Source: JAATFS01 sp037145635 (lineage in GTDB: Bacteria > Pseudomonadota > Gammaproteobacteria > Xanthomonadales > Xanthomonadaceae). Taken from it: 64,000 nt of DNA. This document shows positions 53,538 to 61,447 of the stretch, piece by piece (position 1 is the first letter of the stretch; each line of letters starts with the position of its first letter). The notes beneath the pieces are model-generated. The model ran no database searches. It saw nothing but the letters and a program-made list of their open reading frames with translations, and had not been told where the DNA came from. The translations under genes were made by a program, and so were the position numbers. The stretch covers positions 124,001 to 188,000 of the forward strand of contig JBBCXB010000003.1 in the NCBI GenBank assembly GCA_037145635.1, read 5' to 3'.

Positions 53538-56500
53538 ATGCCCGAGCTACGCTTGCCGTCCCGTCCCCCTGTGCAACGTCGCCGGGGCCGCCTGCTGCCG
53601 TGGCGATGGGTGTTGGCCGCACTAGCCTGGACCGCCCTGGCCTGCGTCGCGCCTGCGTCCGTGTTTGCGATGCAGGGCGACAGCGAGCCGCAGCTGCTGT
53701 TCCGCGTCTCGGCCGACCACGGCTTCGACGCCGATGTCGCTGCCGGCGACCCGGTGCCGAACTTCCGCGACAAGGTGCGGCGCGTGCCCACCGGCGTGCA
53801 CGGCGACGCCCTCGAGTGGGCCGACGACGGCGTGCTGGCCTGGAACGCGCCTGGCAACCTCTACACCCAGCGCGGCACGCTGGCGTTCTTCTGGCGCGCG
53901 CGCTATCCCGTCGGCGAAGCGCCGTTCGTGATCTTCCGCGTCGGCTATGCCGACCACACCAGCTGGGACATGGCCTGGCTGCGCATCGACTGGAACGGCC
54001 ACGGCTTCGACGCCTTCGTCACCGATGCCAACCTGGCGCGCACCCGCGTGTCGTTCACGCTCGACCGCGCACCCGCGCCCGACGCCTGGACCCACCTCGC
54101 CTTCGCCTGGGACGAGACCCGCGGCGTGCGCCTGTATGTCGACGGTAAGGAAGCCGCACGCGTGGACTGCGGCGCGGCCTGCGTCAACGGCGGCTCGCTG
54201 GACTTCGATGCCGCGCTCGACCAGCTCGGCCTGGCCGGCCGGGTGATGTCGCCGCACCAGGTGCAGAGCCGCTACAACTTCCTGCGCGGCAGCGACTTCG
54301 ACGAGATCCGGATCTACGACCGCATGCTCGACACGGCCGGCGTCGCCGCGCTGGCGCAGCAGCGCGAGCCGCGCAGCGCCGAGCCGGCCTCGCCAGCTGC
54401 CACCCGCGCCGCCTGGCTGCACCGCTTCGGCTGGGACCACGGCCGCGCCCCGCCGGCGCTGGATGCGCCGTCCACGCGCATCCACAAGGTCGAGTTCGCC
54501 GATGCGCGCGACCTCAAGCAGTGGATGTGGAAGGCCACCGACGGCATCGCCGAGACCACCTGGCCGGGCGTCTACAACCGCTCGCGCCTGCCGGGGCGCA
54601 ACGACTACTTCCAGCTGCCGGACTGGAACGTCTACGTCGAGGGCGGCCAAGCGCTCGACCTGACCCTGCCCGACGAGCCCTTCAACCGCATCGAGCTGCG
54701 CGGCGCTGCCTACGGCCAGGCCCGCTACAGCGCGCCCCACGGCCCGGCGCAGCCGCTGTTCGCACGCGCCCAGGGCGTGGTGCGCAGCGTGGACCAGTTC
54801 GACACGCGCCGCGGCGGCACCCTGCGCTTCGCCAACACCGCGCAGGAAACCCCGATCCAGGAGATCTGGGCCTACGACGTGCGCGCCGGCGCCGTGCCGG
54901 CCGGCAGCGCCACCCTCAGCTATACCGTGCGCAGCGACATCGCCCCGGACTACGACAACCTCGCCGCGCTGCGCCGCTACATCGCCGGCCGCTACCCGCC
55001 GGGCGAGCGCAGCACCGTGGTGGCGCTGCCGGCCAAGGCGCCGGCGCGCAAGCGCGACGCCGCCGCGCAGGACGCCGGTGCTGCGCCGCTGCCGATCGTG
55101 CACGTGCTGGTCCCCTCCAGCCTGGGCGACCCGCCGCCGGACCAGCCGCTGATGCGCAGCTGGTCCTACGGCTGGGAGAACATGCACGACGGCCTGGACG
55201 GCATCGCCCTCGACCTGCCGGCGCTGGACCTGCCGGCCACCCACGGCGGGCTGATCCCGCTCAACCTCCGCGTCAAGGACCCGATCTGGCCGGCGCGCGA
55301 CCTGATCGACGTCTCGGTCGCGGTCGCGCCCGGCCAGCCGCGCACGCTGTGGCTGGACCTGCGCGACCGCATCCTCACCGACGACAGCCTGATGCTCAGC
55401 CTCGCCTCGGCCGCGCCGGGCTTCGACGCCCGCGCGCTGGACGGCGCGCGCATCCGCCTGGTGTTCAAGCCGCGCGCCGACGCGCTCGCCGAGCACGTGG
55501 CCGACCGCTTCAACCAGGTCAAGGACAACTGGGGCTTCCTGGTGGAGGAGCACACCACCTCCAAGCGCCAGCGCCTGTACCAGCGCCTGCACGCCGACAT
55601 CAGCGACCTGCTGCGCGTGGCCCCGGACCACGCGCTCGCGCGCCAGTACTGGAACGACATCGGCTACGGCAACCAGGGCGCGTTGCCGGTCGAGATGCCC
55701 ACCGTGCCCAAAGGCGTGCCGGCCTGGGCGTTCTGGCAGCTGCAAGACCTCAGCGCCACGCGCCGCTACATCCGCTGGTGGATCGAGCAGCGCCAGGTGG
55801 CCTACGGCGATTTCGGCGGCGGCATCTCCGACGACTCGGACCTGGTGCAGCAATGGCCCGGCGTCGCCCTGATGGGCGTGGACCCGGACCTGCTCAACGC
55901 CTCCATGCTGGCGCTGTCCGATGCCAACTACCGCAACGGCATGTTCACCCACGGCCTGTCCACCATCGAAACCGACGAGCTGCATGCCTACGAGGAGGGC
56001 ATCAACCTCAACAGCGCCCTGCTGTACCTCAACTGGGGCGACCCGCGCACCGTCGAGCGCCTGATGGAAACAGTGAAAGCCTTCGACACCATCATCCAGG
56101 TCAACCCGCAGGGGCACCTGCTGTTCGCCAGCAACTGGTTCGGTGGCCGCAAGGTCTACCGCGAGCCCAACTGGCAATGGCAAAAACCGTACTCCTTCCC
56201 CATCGTGCACCCGGCGATCCTGCTGGGCGGCTATAACGCCGACCCCCACAGCCGCCGCATCGTCACAGGCCTGGCCGACGGCTATCTCGCCCACGCCTAC
56301 ACCAACGCCAAGGGCCAGTGGGCGCTGCCCAACGAGATCAACTGGCAAACCGGCAAGACCCGCGGCGGCGAGCTGTTCGAAGGCAGCGGCGGCGCGGACA
56401 CCCTGCACACCTTCTGGGCCGCGTACCGCTGGACCGGCGACGCCCGCTATCTCAAGCCCATCGACTACCGCGTCGCCAACGCCGGCCCGGCGGGCCTGTC

Positions 56501-57467
56501 GCTACTCAACGAGAACTTCCTCGATGTCATGGGCAAGCGCAGCGACTGGAGCGGCAAGCTCATTGAGGCCGCCAACAAGGACGACGGTAGCGCCCCGGAC
56601 TTCCCGCACCACGTGGCCTGGGAACAGACCGGCAACCTCGAGTATCTCGCCGCGCTGTACCGCGCCGAGACTCGCGACAAGCTGCAGACCTTCTACATGA
56701 ACACCGAAGGCCACTGGTGGAGCGACCGCGTGGAATCCCCCACGGTCAACCTGCAACGCGCCCGCCTCGGCGGCGTGGCCCTCAAGCGCAACCAGACCTA
56801 CCCCGGCCACACCGTGAGCTGGCGCTTCGCCGACCCAGAGGCCGCCACCCAAGTGGCCATCGCCATCCCCGCACCGAAGCAAGACCGCTTCACCGTCATC
56901 GCCTACAACACCTCCAACAAGGCGCAGCGCGCCAGCATGACCGGCTGGAACGTCGCTCCGGGCCAATGGCGCATCACCCAGGGCGAGGATCGCGACAACG
57001 ACGGCAAGCTCGACGGCGCTGCCAAAACCCGCGAAGTGGCGTTCGAAAAAAGCACCGCCATCGACATCGACTTCCCCGCAGGCCGCACCACCGTCCTGCA
57101 GCTAGAACGCATCTCAGCAACCACTCCGGTCGAACTGCGCCCGGACCTGGGCATCGGCCACGGCGATGTGCGGGTGACTGCAGACGCCATTGAAGTGACG
57201 GTGCACAGCCTCGGTCACGCCGATGCACCGGCCGGGTTTGTGGTGCTGGAAGATGCGCGTGGCAAGGAGCTGGCAAGAGCGGCGTTCCCGGCGCTCGCGG
57301 CTCCAAGCGATTTGCAGCCCATCACCACCCAGGTGCGCCTGCCTCCAACCAGTGCGGAAAACCTGAAATCCGCACAACTGCGCGTAATCACGGAAGGCAA
57401 CGTCGCAGAGATTACCGACCTCAACAATCATTTCCTGCTACCCACGCCGGCCAAGCCGGCAACCTAA
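53538..57467 (+). CDS. Large secreted LamG-domain protein, unrecognised catalytic class
   Basis: 1309 residues. Signal segment RRRGRLLPWRWVLAALAWTA to about 40 leads to a LamG/concanavalin-like domain (about 50-235: GTLAFFWRARYPVG, AWTHLAFAWDETRGVRLYVDG, FDEIRIYDRMLD). A long beta-rich middle section follows to about 630. A mostly helical region (about 640-1150) resembles an (alpha/alpha)-toroid, with GDFGGGISDDSDLVQ and ETDELHAYEEG acidic clusters that could be catalytic or structural. A C-terminal beta region ends PTPAKPAT. I cannot place it in a known glycoside-hydrolase or polysaccharide-lyase family. Gene context (kdgK, TonB receptor, pectinesterase) suggests action on pectin or its side chains. 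Codon use drifts toward A/T at the 3' end. Confidence 0.7.
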   Translation: MPELRLPSRPPVQRRRGRLLPWRWVLAALAWTALACVAPASVFAMQGDSEPQLLFRVSADHGFDADVAAGDPVPNFRDKVRRVPTGVHGDALEWADDGVLAWNAPGNLYTQRGTLAFFWRARYPVGEAPFVIFRVGYADHTSWDMAWLRIDWNGHGFDAFVTDANLARTRVSFTLDRAPAPDAWTHLAFAWDETRGVRLYVDGKEAARVDCGAACVNGGSLDFDAALDQLGLAGRVMSPHQVQSRYNFLRGSDFDEIRIYDRMLDTAGVAALAQQREPRSAEPASPAATRAAWLHRFGWDHGRAPPALDAPSTRIHKVEFADARDLKQWMWKATDGIAETTWPGVYNRSRLPGRNDYFQLPDWNVYVEGGQALDLTLPDEPFNRIELRGAAYGQARYSAPHGPAQPLFARAQGVVRSVDQFDTRRGGTLRFANTAQETPIQEIWAYDVRAGAVPAGSATLSYTVRSDIAPDYDNLAALRRYIAGRYPPGERSTVVALPAKAPARKRDAAAQDAGAAPLPIVHVLVPSSLGDPPPDQPLMRSWSYGWENMHDGLDGIALDLPALDLPATHGGLIPLNLRVKDPIWPARDLIDVSVAVAPGQPRTLWLDLRDRILTDDSLMLSLASAAPGFDARALDGARIRLVFKPRADALAEHVADRFNQVKDNWGFLVEEHTTSKRQRLYQRLHADISDLLRVAPDHALARQYWNDIGYGNQGALPVEMPTVPKGVPAWAFWQLQDLSATRRYIRWWIEQRQVAYGDFGGGISDDSDLVQQWPGVALMGVDPDLLNASMLALSDANYRNGMFTHGLSTIETDELHAYEEGINLNSALLYLNWGDPRTVERLMETVKAFDTIIQVNPQGHLLFASNWFGGRKVYREPNWQWQKPYSFPIVHPAILLGGYNADPHSRRIVTGLADGYLAHAYTNAKGQWALPNEINWQTGKTRGGELFEGSGGADTLHTFWAAYRWTGDARYLKPIDYRVANAGPAGLSLLNENFLDVMGKRSDWSGKLIEAANKDDGSAPDFPHHVAWEQTGNLEYLAALYRAETRDKLQTFYMNTEGHWWSDRVESPTVNLQRARLGGVALKRNQTYPGHTVSWRFADPEAATQVAIAIPAPKQDRFTVIAYNTSNKAQRASMTGWNVAPGQWRITQGEDRDNDGKLDGAAKTREVAFEKSTAIDIDFPAGRTTVLQLERISATTPVELRPDLGIGHGDVRVTADAIEVTVHSLGHADAPAGFVVLEDARGKELARAAFPALAAPSDLQPITTQVRLPPTSAENLKSAQLRVITEGNVAEITDLNNHFLLPTPAKPAT

Positions 57468-57498
57468 GTCAGCATCAGATAACCCAACTCACCAAACC

Positions 57499-57520
57499 CT
57501 TCTCCCGCTTGCGGGAGAAG
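57499..57520. repeat. Xanthomonas-type CTTCTCCCGC hairpin
   Basis: CTTCTCCCGC-TT-GCGGGAGAAG is a perfect 10-bp inverted repeat, followed by GTGCCCGAAGGGCGGATGAG. This compound element is common in intergenic regions of Xanthomonas and probably terminates transcription after the large secreted protein. Confidence 0.55.
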
Positions 57521-57660
57521 GTGCCCGAAGGGCGGATGAGGGCAAAGCCGATTAAGCCTGTCCCTAGTTGTGCAAGCGCATTGACGCAACCCAAAAACTC
57601 GGCGAGGATCAACTTTCGCTGTAGTCAAACCGCCACAGCGTTCTTCAGGGGGAAGAAAAA

Positions 57661-57876
57661 ATGAGCAAGGCATGGAGCATCGTGGCAATTACCGTGGCCG
57701 CGCTGAGCTTATTTACCGCATCCGCGCAAGCGCGCATCAGAGCCGCCGGCACGCACCACACCACCAGTCACGTCGGTCACTACAGCGCAGGCCACGGCGC
57801 CTCGCACAAGGGTGGCAGCTACCGCAGCACAAGTACCAACAACCACTATCGGCATCACAAGTCCCAGCAGGCCTAA
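57661..57876 (+). CDS. Small exported His/Ser-rich protein
   Basis: 71 residues: a cleavable signal (MSKAWSIVAITVAALSLFTA, cleavage near SAQA) leads to a short mature peptide rich in His, Ser and Gly (HHTTSHVGHYSAGHGASHKG) that could bind metal. GGGGGAAG stands 6 bases upstream of the ATG. It is the first gene after the compositional change. Unknown function. Confidence 0.6.
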   Translation: MSKAWSIVAITVAALSLFTASAQARIRAAGTHHTTSHVGHYSAGHGASHKGGSYRSTSTNNHYRHHKSQQA

Positions 57877-57927
57877 AGCCAACGCCACTCGGAAGTGCAG
57901 CGTAATGCCAGAACTAGGACGCAAAGA

Positions 57928-58206
57928 ATGCGCTATCAAAAATTTCTGAAGCTGCTGGCCGGCCTTGCCGGCGCCATGCTCGCAGCGACGGGCGCATTGG
58001 TGGCGCTGGTTGCAGCAGGTCAGGTACGTGAGGGACAGACGAGTGCATTGATCAGCGGAATTGGATTTTTGGTGACGGCCGCTCCTGCGCTGGCAATGCC
58101 GTTTTCCTTCGCGCTGCCAAGCTATTGCTGATGCTGCCTCGCCGCACTCGCGATCTGGCTTTACTTCTGGCTGAAAGAGGACGTGACACCGACGCTACAC
58201 CTGTGA
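57928..58206 (+). pseudogene. Small membrane protein gene interrupted by an in-frame TGA
   Basis: From ATG 57928 the frame encodes two hydrophobic segments (AGLAGAMLAATGALVALVAA and SGIGFLVTAAPALAMPFSF) and stops at TGA 58129-58131. The same frame then continues without a shift through CCLAALAIWLYFWLKEDVTP to TGA 58204, a convincing third membrane helix. A single base change (TGA from TGG or CGA) restores a ~92-residue three-helix protein. Codon usage after the stop is normal, so decay is recent, or the stop is read through. Confidence 0.55.
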
Positions 58207-58345
58207 GTCGCCGTCCTTGCTTTCCCGGCACTTCTGATACCCAGCAGGCTACTGGCTCACGGTCGAAAATCGATAGTGATTGGAACTGACAGTTGGTTCA
58301 AGCCAAAGCCGCCTCTTGACTCAACTTAACTGCAAGAGAAAAAAA

Positions 58346-58546
58346 ATGGACATGATCCGCGTGTTGTCTTCGGCCATAAGCGCCATAGGCTACGACCCGG
58401 CTACTCTACGTATGAAGATCCAGTTTGTGCAGGGAGATACGTACGACTTCTGTGGTGTGCCAGCACATATATTCCAAGGACTTTTCATCGCAAATTCTAA
58501 AGGTCGCTACTACAACGAACACATTCGGGATCGATACCAATGCTGA
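58346..58546 (+). CDS. KTSC-domain protein
   Basis: 66 residues. The pattern IRVLSSAISAIGYDPATLRMKIQF, then GDTYDFCGVP and GRYYNEHIRDRY, is the KTSC domain (normally VxSSxIxxxGYD...). KTSC proteins are small and of unknown function; the domain is also found fused to lysyl-tRNA synthetase and near phage or mobile genes. AAGAGA precedes the ATG. The nuclease gene begins 85 bp downstream. Confidence 0.7.
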   Translation: MDMIRVLSSAISAIGYDPATLRMKIQFVQGDTYDFCGVPAHIFQGLFIANSKGRYYNEHIRDRYQC

Positions 58547-58631
58547 TTCAATAATTTCGTAAGTCGGGAAGTGGATTTTTTCAATGGTCAAGTAAGAAGA
58601 TGACGTAATTTACCAAGGGTAAGAGGCCGAA

Positions 58632-60515
58632 ATGAAGATCCGATCCGTTGGCATCAAAAATTTCCGTACGTTAAAAAACGTAACGATCCCTTTTGATTGC
58701 GTAACGACTTTGATTGGACCAAACGGTACTGGAAAGTCCACCGTACTCCGAGCGCTCGACTGGTTCTTCAATGGCAAGCCTGGTTCGCTGACAGCGAATG
58801 ATTGCTCCTTTGGAGCAACTGACGAAGACATTGAGGTTCAAGTTACCTTCGAAGAACTCACGGAAAAAGATAGGGAGGCGCTCGGGAAGTATGCGCCAGA
58901 CGGCGTTACTTCGTTCACTGCGTGGAAGCGCCGATCGCCTGATTGTATCGACGTGCTTTCCGCCAATGCCAAAAGTTTTCCTGATTTTAATCCAATTAAG
59001 GGAGCAAGCAGCGCCGCGGCCAAGAAGGAACTGTACGCTAATCTCCGACGTGAGCGTCCTGAGCTCGAGCTTCCACCAGCAAATACTGGCCAGGCTGTCG
59101 ATCAGGAGATGACAACTTGGGAGGCAGCCCATACCGCCGAGCTTTTGGATGCGCCCGAGGCATTGCAGACCAACTTCTTTGGCTTCAATAGTGGCGGCAA
59201 GATGGGCGGACTCTTCGACTTCGTTCTGGTAACAGCAGACCTTCGTGCAAGCGAAGAGTCAATCGACGGCAAGGCAAGTATCATTGGGCGAATTCTTGAG
59301 CGTTCGATTGATCGTACTGCTGCTGATGAAGCGATAGCAGAAATCGTCGCAGATGCGCGCGCGAAGCAGCAGCAGGTCTATCAAGATAAATTCAGGGAGC
59401 AGCTTGGGGCTATCACAACGCAGCTCAACGAAGTCGTTACAACCTATGCGCCAGGCCGGACAATTACTGTTTGTCCGGCTGAAGTCGAACTCAGGGCACC
59501 CCGCACAACATTTGATGTGGCAGTACTTGATGGCACCACGGAAACAGCAGTGGAACGTCAAGGACACGGCTTTCAACGCACGCTACTGATTTCCGCTCTA
59601 CAACTTTTGGCGCAGTCGGGTGCAGCCTCAGCCGAGGGAGTGATATGCCTGGCAATTGAGGAGCCAGAGCTTTTCCAGCATCCTATCCAGGCACAGACTT
59701 TTGCGAAGGTATTAAGATCGCTTGCAGACGATTCAACTAAGCGCATTCAGATAGCCTACGCGACGCATAGTCCTTACTTTTTAGAAGCGCGCTACTTCCA
59801 CCAAGTCAGGCGGCTGACTAGATCGACAGATGCGGTGCCGGTCGTAACGGTTCATTTTGCTACTATCGAGGGCGTGAAAGAAAAGCTGGATGGCATAGTA
59901 GATGGTGGCGTAGTTGATCGCAGACTTGACCATAATGTAGCCGATCAACTTTCCATAGCTTTGTTTGCGAATCGAGCATTTCTCGTGGAGGGAACAACCG
60001 AATCAGCTGTATTTTATGGCGTTGGGGATAGAAATTTTCCCGGAAGTCTTGAGGCAGCAGGAATTTCTATTGTTTCTGTCGGCAGTAAAGCATCAATTCC
60101 GCTTGCTCATGCGATTCTGAAATCAGTGGGAGTGCCAGTTTATGCGCTTTTTGATGCCGATAAGGGATTTGAAGATCGAGCCAAAGAAAAGAATAAAAGT
60201 CAAATTGAAATAGATAAGGAAAGAAGAAATCACGCAGTAGAAAATCGTAGATTGCTGCGCTATTTCCAACTTCCTGAAGAGGATTTTCCTGCTGCGATTA
60301 CCTCAGATTTGGTAGCAATATTTGAAGATCACCTCGAAGGATTTTTGCATTTTAGTTGGCCGGAGTGGGCAGCTGCTTGCATTAGCGTCGAGGCAGAGAC
60401 GGGGCTAAATCTTCCAAAAAATCAGCTTGCTTACCGAGCAGCAACACTCCGCTCCGGAGGCATGGTTCCGGAAATGCTGACGAATATTTTAGTCAGGGTG
60501 AAGGAGGTGCGATAA
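58632..60515 (+). CDS. OLD-family ATPase-TOPRIM nuclease
   Basis: 627 residues. An SMC-like ABC ATPase domain comes first: Walker A GPNGTGKST at 29-37, QRTLLISALQLLA signature-like helix, Walker B CLAIEEPELFQHP near 341, then H-loop ATHSPYF. The C-terminal TOPRIM domain has E453 (VEGTTES) and D508/D510 (FDADKG). This is overcoming-lysogenization-defect (OLD) architecture, also used by GajA of Gabija. There is no UvrD-type GajB nearby; the next frame encodes a decayed two-TM protein. Base composition is markedly A+T richer than the chromosome, suggesting horizontal acquisition. Probably a phage-defence nuclease. Confidence 0.85.
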   Translation: MKIRSVGIKNFRTLKNVTIPFDCVTTLIGPNGTGKSTVLRALDWFFNGKPGSLTANDCSFGATDEDIEVQVTFEELTEKDREALGKYAPDGVTSFTAWKRRSPDCIDVLSANAKSFPDFNPIKGASSAAAKKELYANLRRERPELELPPANTGQAVDQEMTTWEAAHTAELLDAPEALQTNFFGFNSGGKMGGLFDFVLVTADLRASEESIDGKASIIGRILERSIDRTAADEAIAEIVADARAKQQQVYQDKFREQLGAITTQLNEVVTTYAPGRTITVCPAEVELRAPRTTFDVAVLDGTTETAVERQGHGFQRTLLISALQLLAQSGAASAEGVICLAIEEPELFQHPIQAQTFAKVLRSLADDSTKRIQIAYATHSPYFLEARYFHQVRRLTRSTDAVPVVTVHFATIEGVKEKLDGIVDGGVVDRRLDHNVADQLSIALFANRAFLVEGTTESAVFYGVGDRNFPGSLEAAGISIVSVGSKASIPLAHAILKSVGVPVYALFDADKGFEDRAKEKNKSQIEIDKERRNHAVENRRLLRYFQLPEEDFPAAITSDLVAIFEDHLEGFLHFSWPEWAAACISVEAETGLNLPKNQLAYRAATLRSGGMVPEMLTNILVRVKEVR

Positions 60516-61106
60516 CCGAAAAAGCTCACGTTAAATTTATAAATCGTCCTGAGCTCCTTCTAGAATTCCAAAAATTATCTAGATATGAAAACTATATGAA
60601 GCGCCTAAATGTACCTGTTTTATACTGGCTGGCTCCAGCATTTGTGATATTGGTTTTCACGGCAAATTTTTGGTTACTAAAAAACAATCCCAAAAAGAGG
60701 GTGCTGGGCGATCTTTTCGGTGCTTCAAATGCGATATTTAGCGGGCTTGCTCTTTGTGCTGCAGCAATTGCAGTGCATCTCCAGTCAGTTGAGCTTGCTG
60801 AGACTCGTAAAGGACTTGCCACGGCAGATGTAGCGCAATCGAAAAATTTACTATTGCAAAAATAAATACTTGAACTTGAGCGTCTTAACGCAATTGTAAG
60901 TATAAAACTGAAGAGGGCGCAAATAGATGCATCGCTCTCGGAGAATGGTCGGGTCACTACTGTGTGGTTTGATAATGAGATCAAGGAAATAGAGGAAAGA
61001 ATTTTGGGTAAAAAATGAAGTCCTAAGGTAGGATTCTCTTAAGAAGGACGTTGACCAAGATTGGCGGGAAGCTTTATTTAAGGAAGATCGGGACAAATTA
61101 GGCTGA
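60512..61106 (+). pseudogene. Decayed two-TM coiled-coil gene, partner of the OLD nuclease
   Basis: A strong Shine-Dalgarno AAGGAGGT (60501-60508) precedes ATA (60512-60514), where an ATG would overlap the OLD stop as ATGA. The frame then reads TEKAHVKFINRPELL, ...NVPVLYWLAPAFVILVFTAN (TM1), FGASNAIFSGLALCAAAIAV (TM2) and a coiled-coil QSVELAETRKG. It stops at TAA 60863 (likely CAA), continues in frame as ILELERLNAIVSIKLK..., shifts in the A-run near 61011-61016, meets TAG 61029 (likely CAG) and ends DWREALFKEDRDKLG at TGA 61106. Four lesions mark it as a pseudogene. Confidence 0.7.
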
Positions 61107-61145
61107 TCTGCAACGATCGATCAACTAACCGAGGGGATGATTTCG

Positions 61146-61271
61146 ATGCAGCTGACTCTCGGCGACGCGGAGCACGGCGTCAAGCTCAAGCAGATGCAGC
61201 GCGAGGTTTTCCTGGGCGAGATGGATCAGGTGGTGCCGTGGAAGGATCGGAGAATAACGGGAGCAGGTTAA
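61146..61271 (+). mobile_element. IS5-type transposase remnant
   Basis: The frame MQLTLGDAEHGVKLKQMQRE, VFLGEMDQVVPWKDR matches the N-terminus of IS5-family transposases (family form: MQLTLGDAEYxGKRKxTRRExFLxxMDxVVPW). Only about 33 residues are left before divergence and TAA at 61269. The rest of the element is missing, so this is a deletion scar between the decayed gene and the STAND gene. Confidence 0.7.
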
Positions 61272-61287
61272 GGTTTTGGTGGAGCGA

Positions 61288-61316
61288 GTCGGGTTGACTT
61301 CATTAGTGAACCCGAC
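61288..61316. repeat. 8-bp hairpin after the IS remnant
   Basis: GTCGGGTT (61288-61295) pairs with AACCCGAC (61309-61316), loop 13 bases that itself contains TTCA-TTAG-TGAA. It could be an IS end, a terminator or an attachment-like palindrome. Confidence 0.35.
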
Positions 61317-61447
61317 CCTATTCCGGCAATAATACGCTGGCGGTGCCGTAAAAGTAGGCAACGAGCTGCAGTAGCCGATTGCTAGATCTCAGCTTCAGGC
61401 TAAAAATAACTCGGCGTAAGAATTGGCATCGCTATCGGTGATATAGA

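Noticed and set aside
53622..56408. A 928-residue minus-strand frame opposite the LamG protein
   Set aside because: No domains and Ala/Val/Gly/Arg repeats throughout. The LamG frame has signal peptide and conserved folds.
58129..58131. TGA as a selenocysteine codon
   Set aside because: No SECIS-like hairpin is obvious directly after the TGA, and the protein looks like a membrane helix bundle, not a redox enzyme. A nonsense change is simpler.
58632..60515. Gabija (GajA) system
   Set aside because: The nuclease fits GajA-like architecture, but no UvrD-family GajB gene lies downstream; the adjoining gene encodes a two-TM coiled-coil protein.
60507..60515. GTG at 60507 as the start of the OLD partner gene
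   Set aside because: It is out of frame with the partner and is followed at once by CGA TAA. The Shine-Dalgarno is instead aligned with the ATA at 60512.
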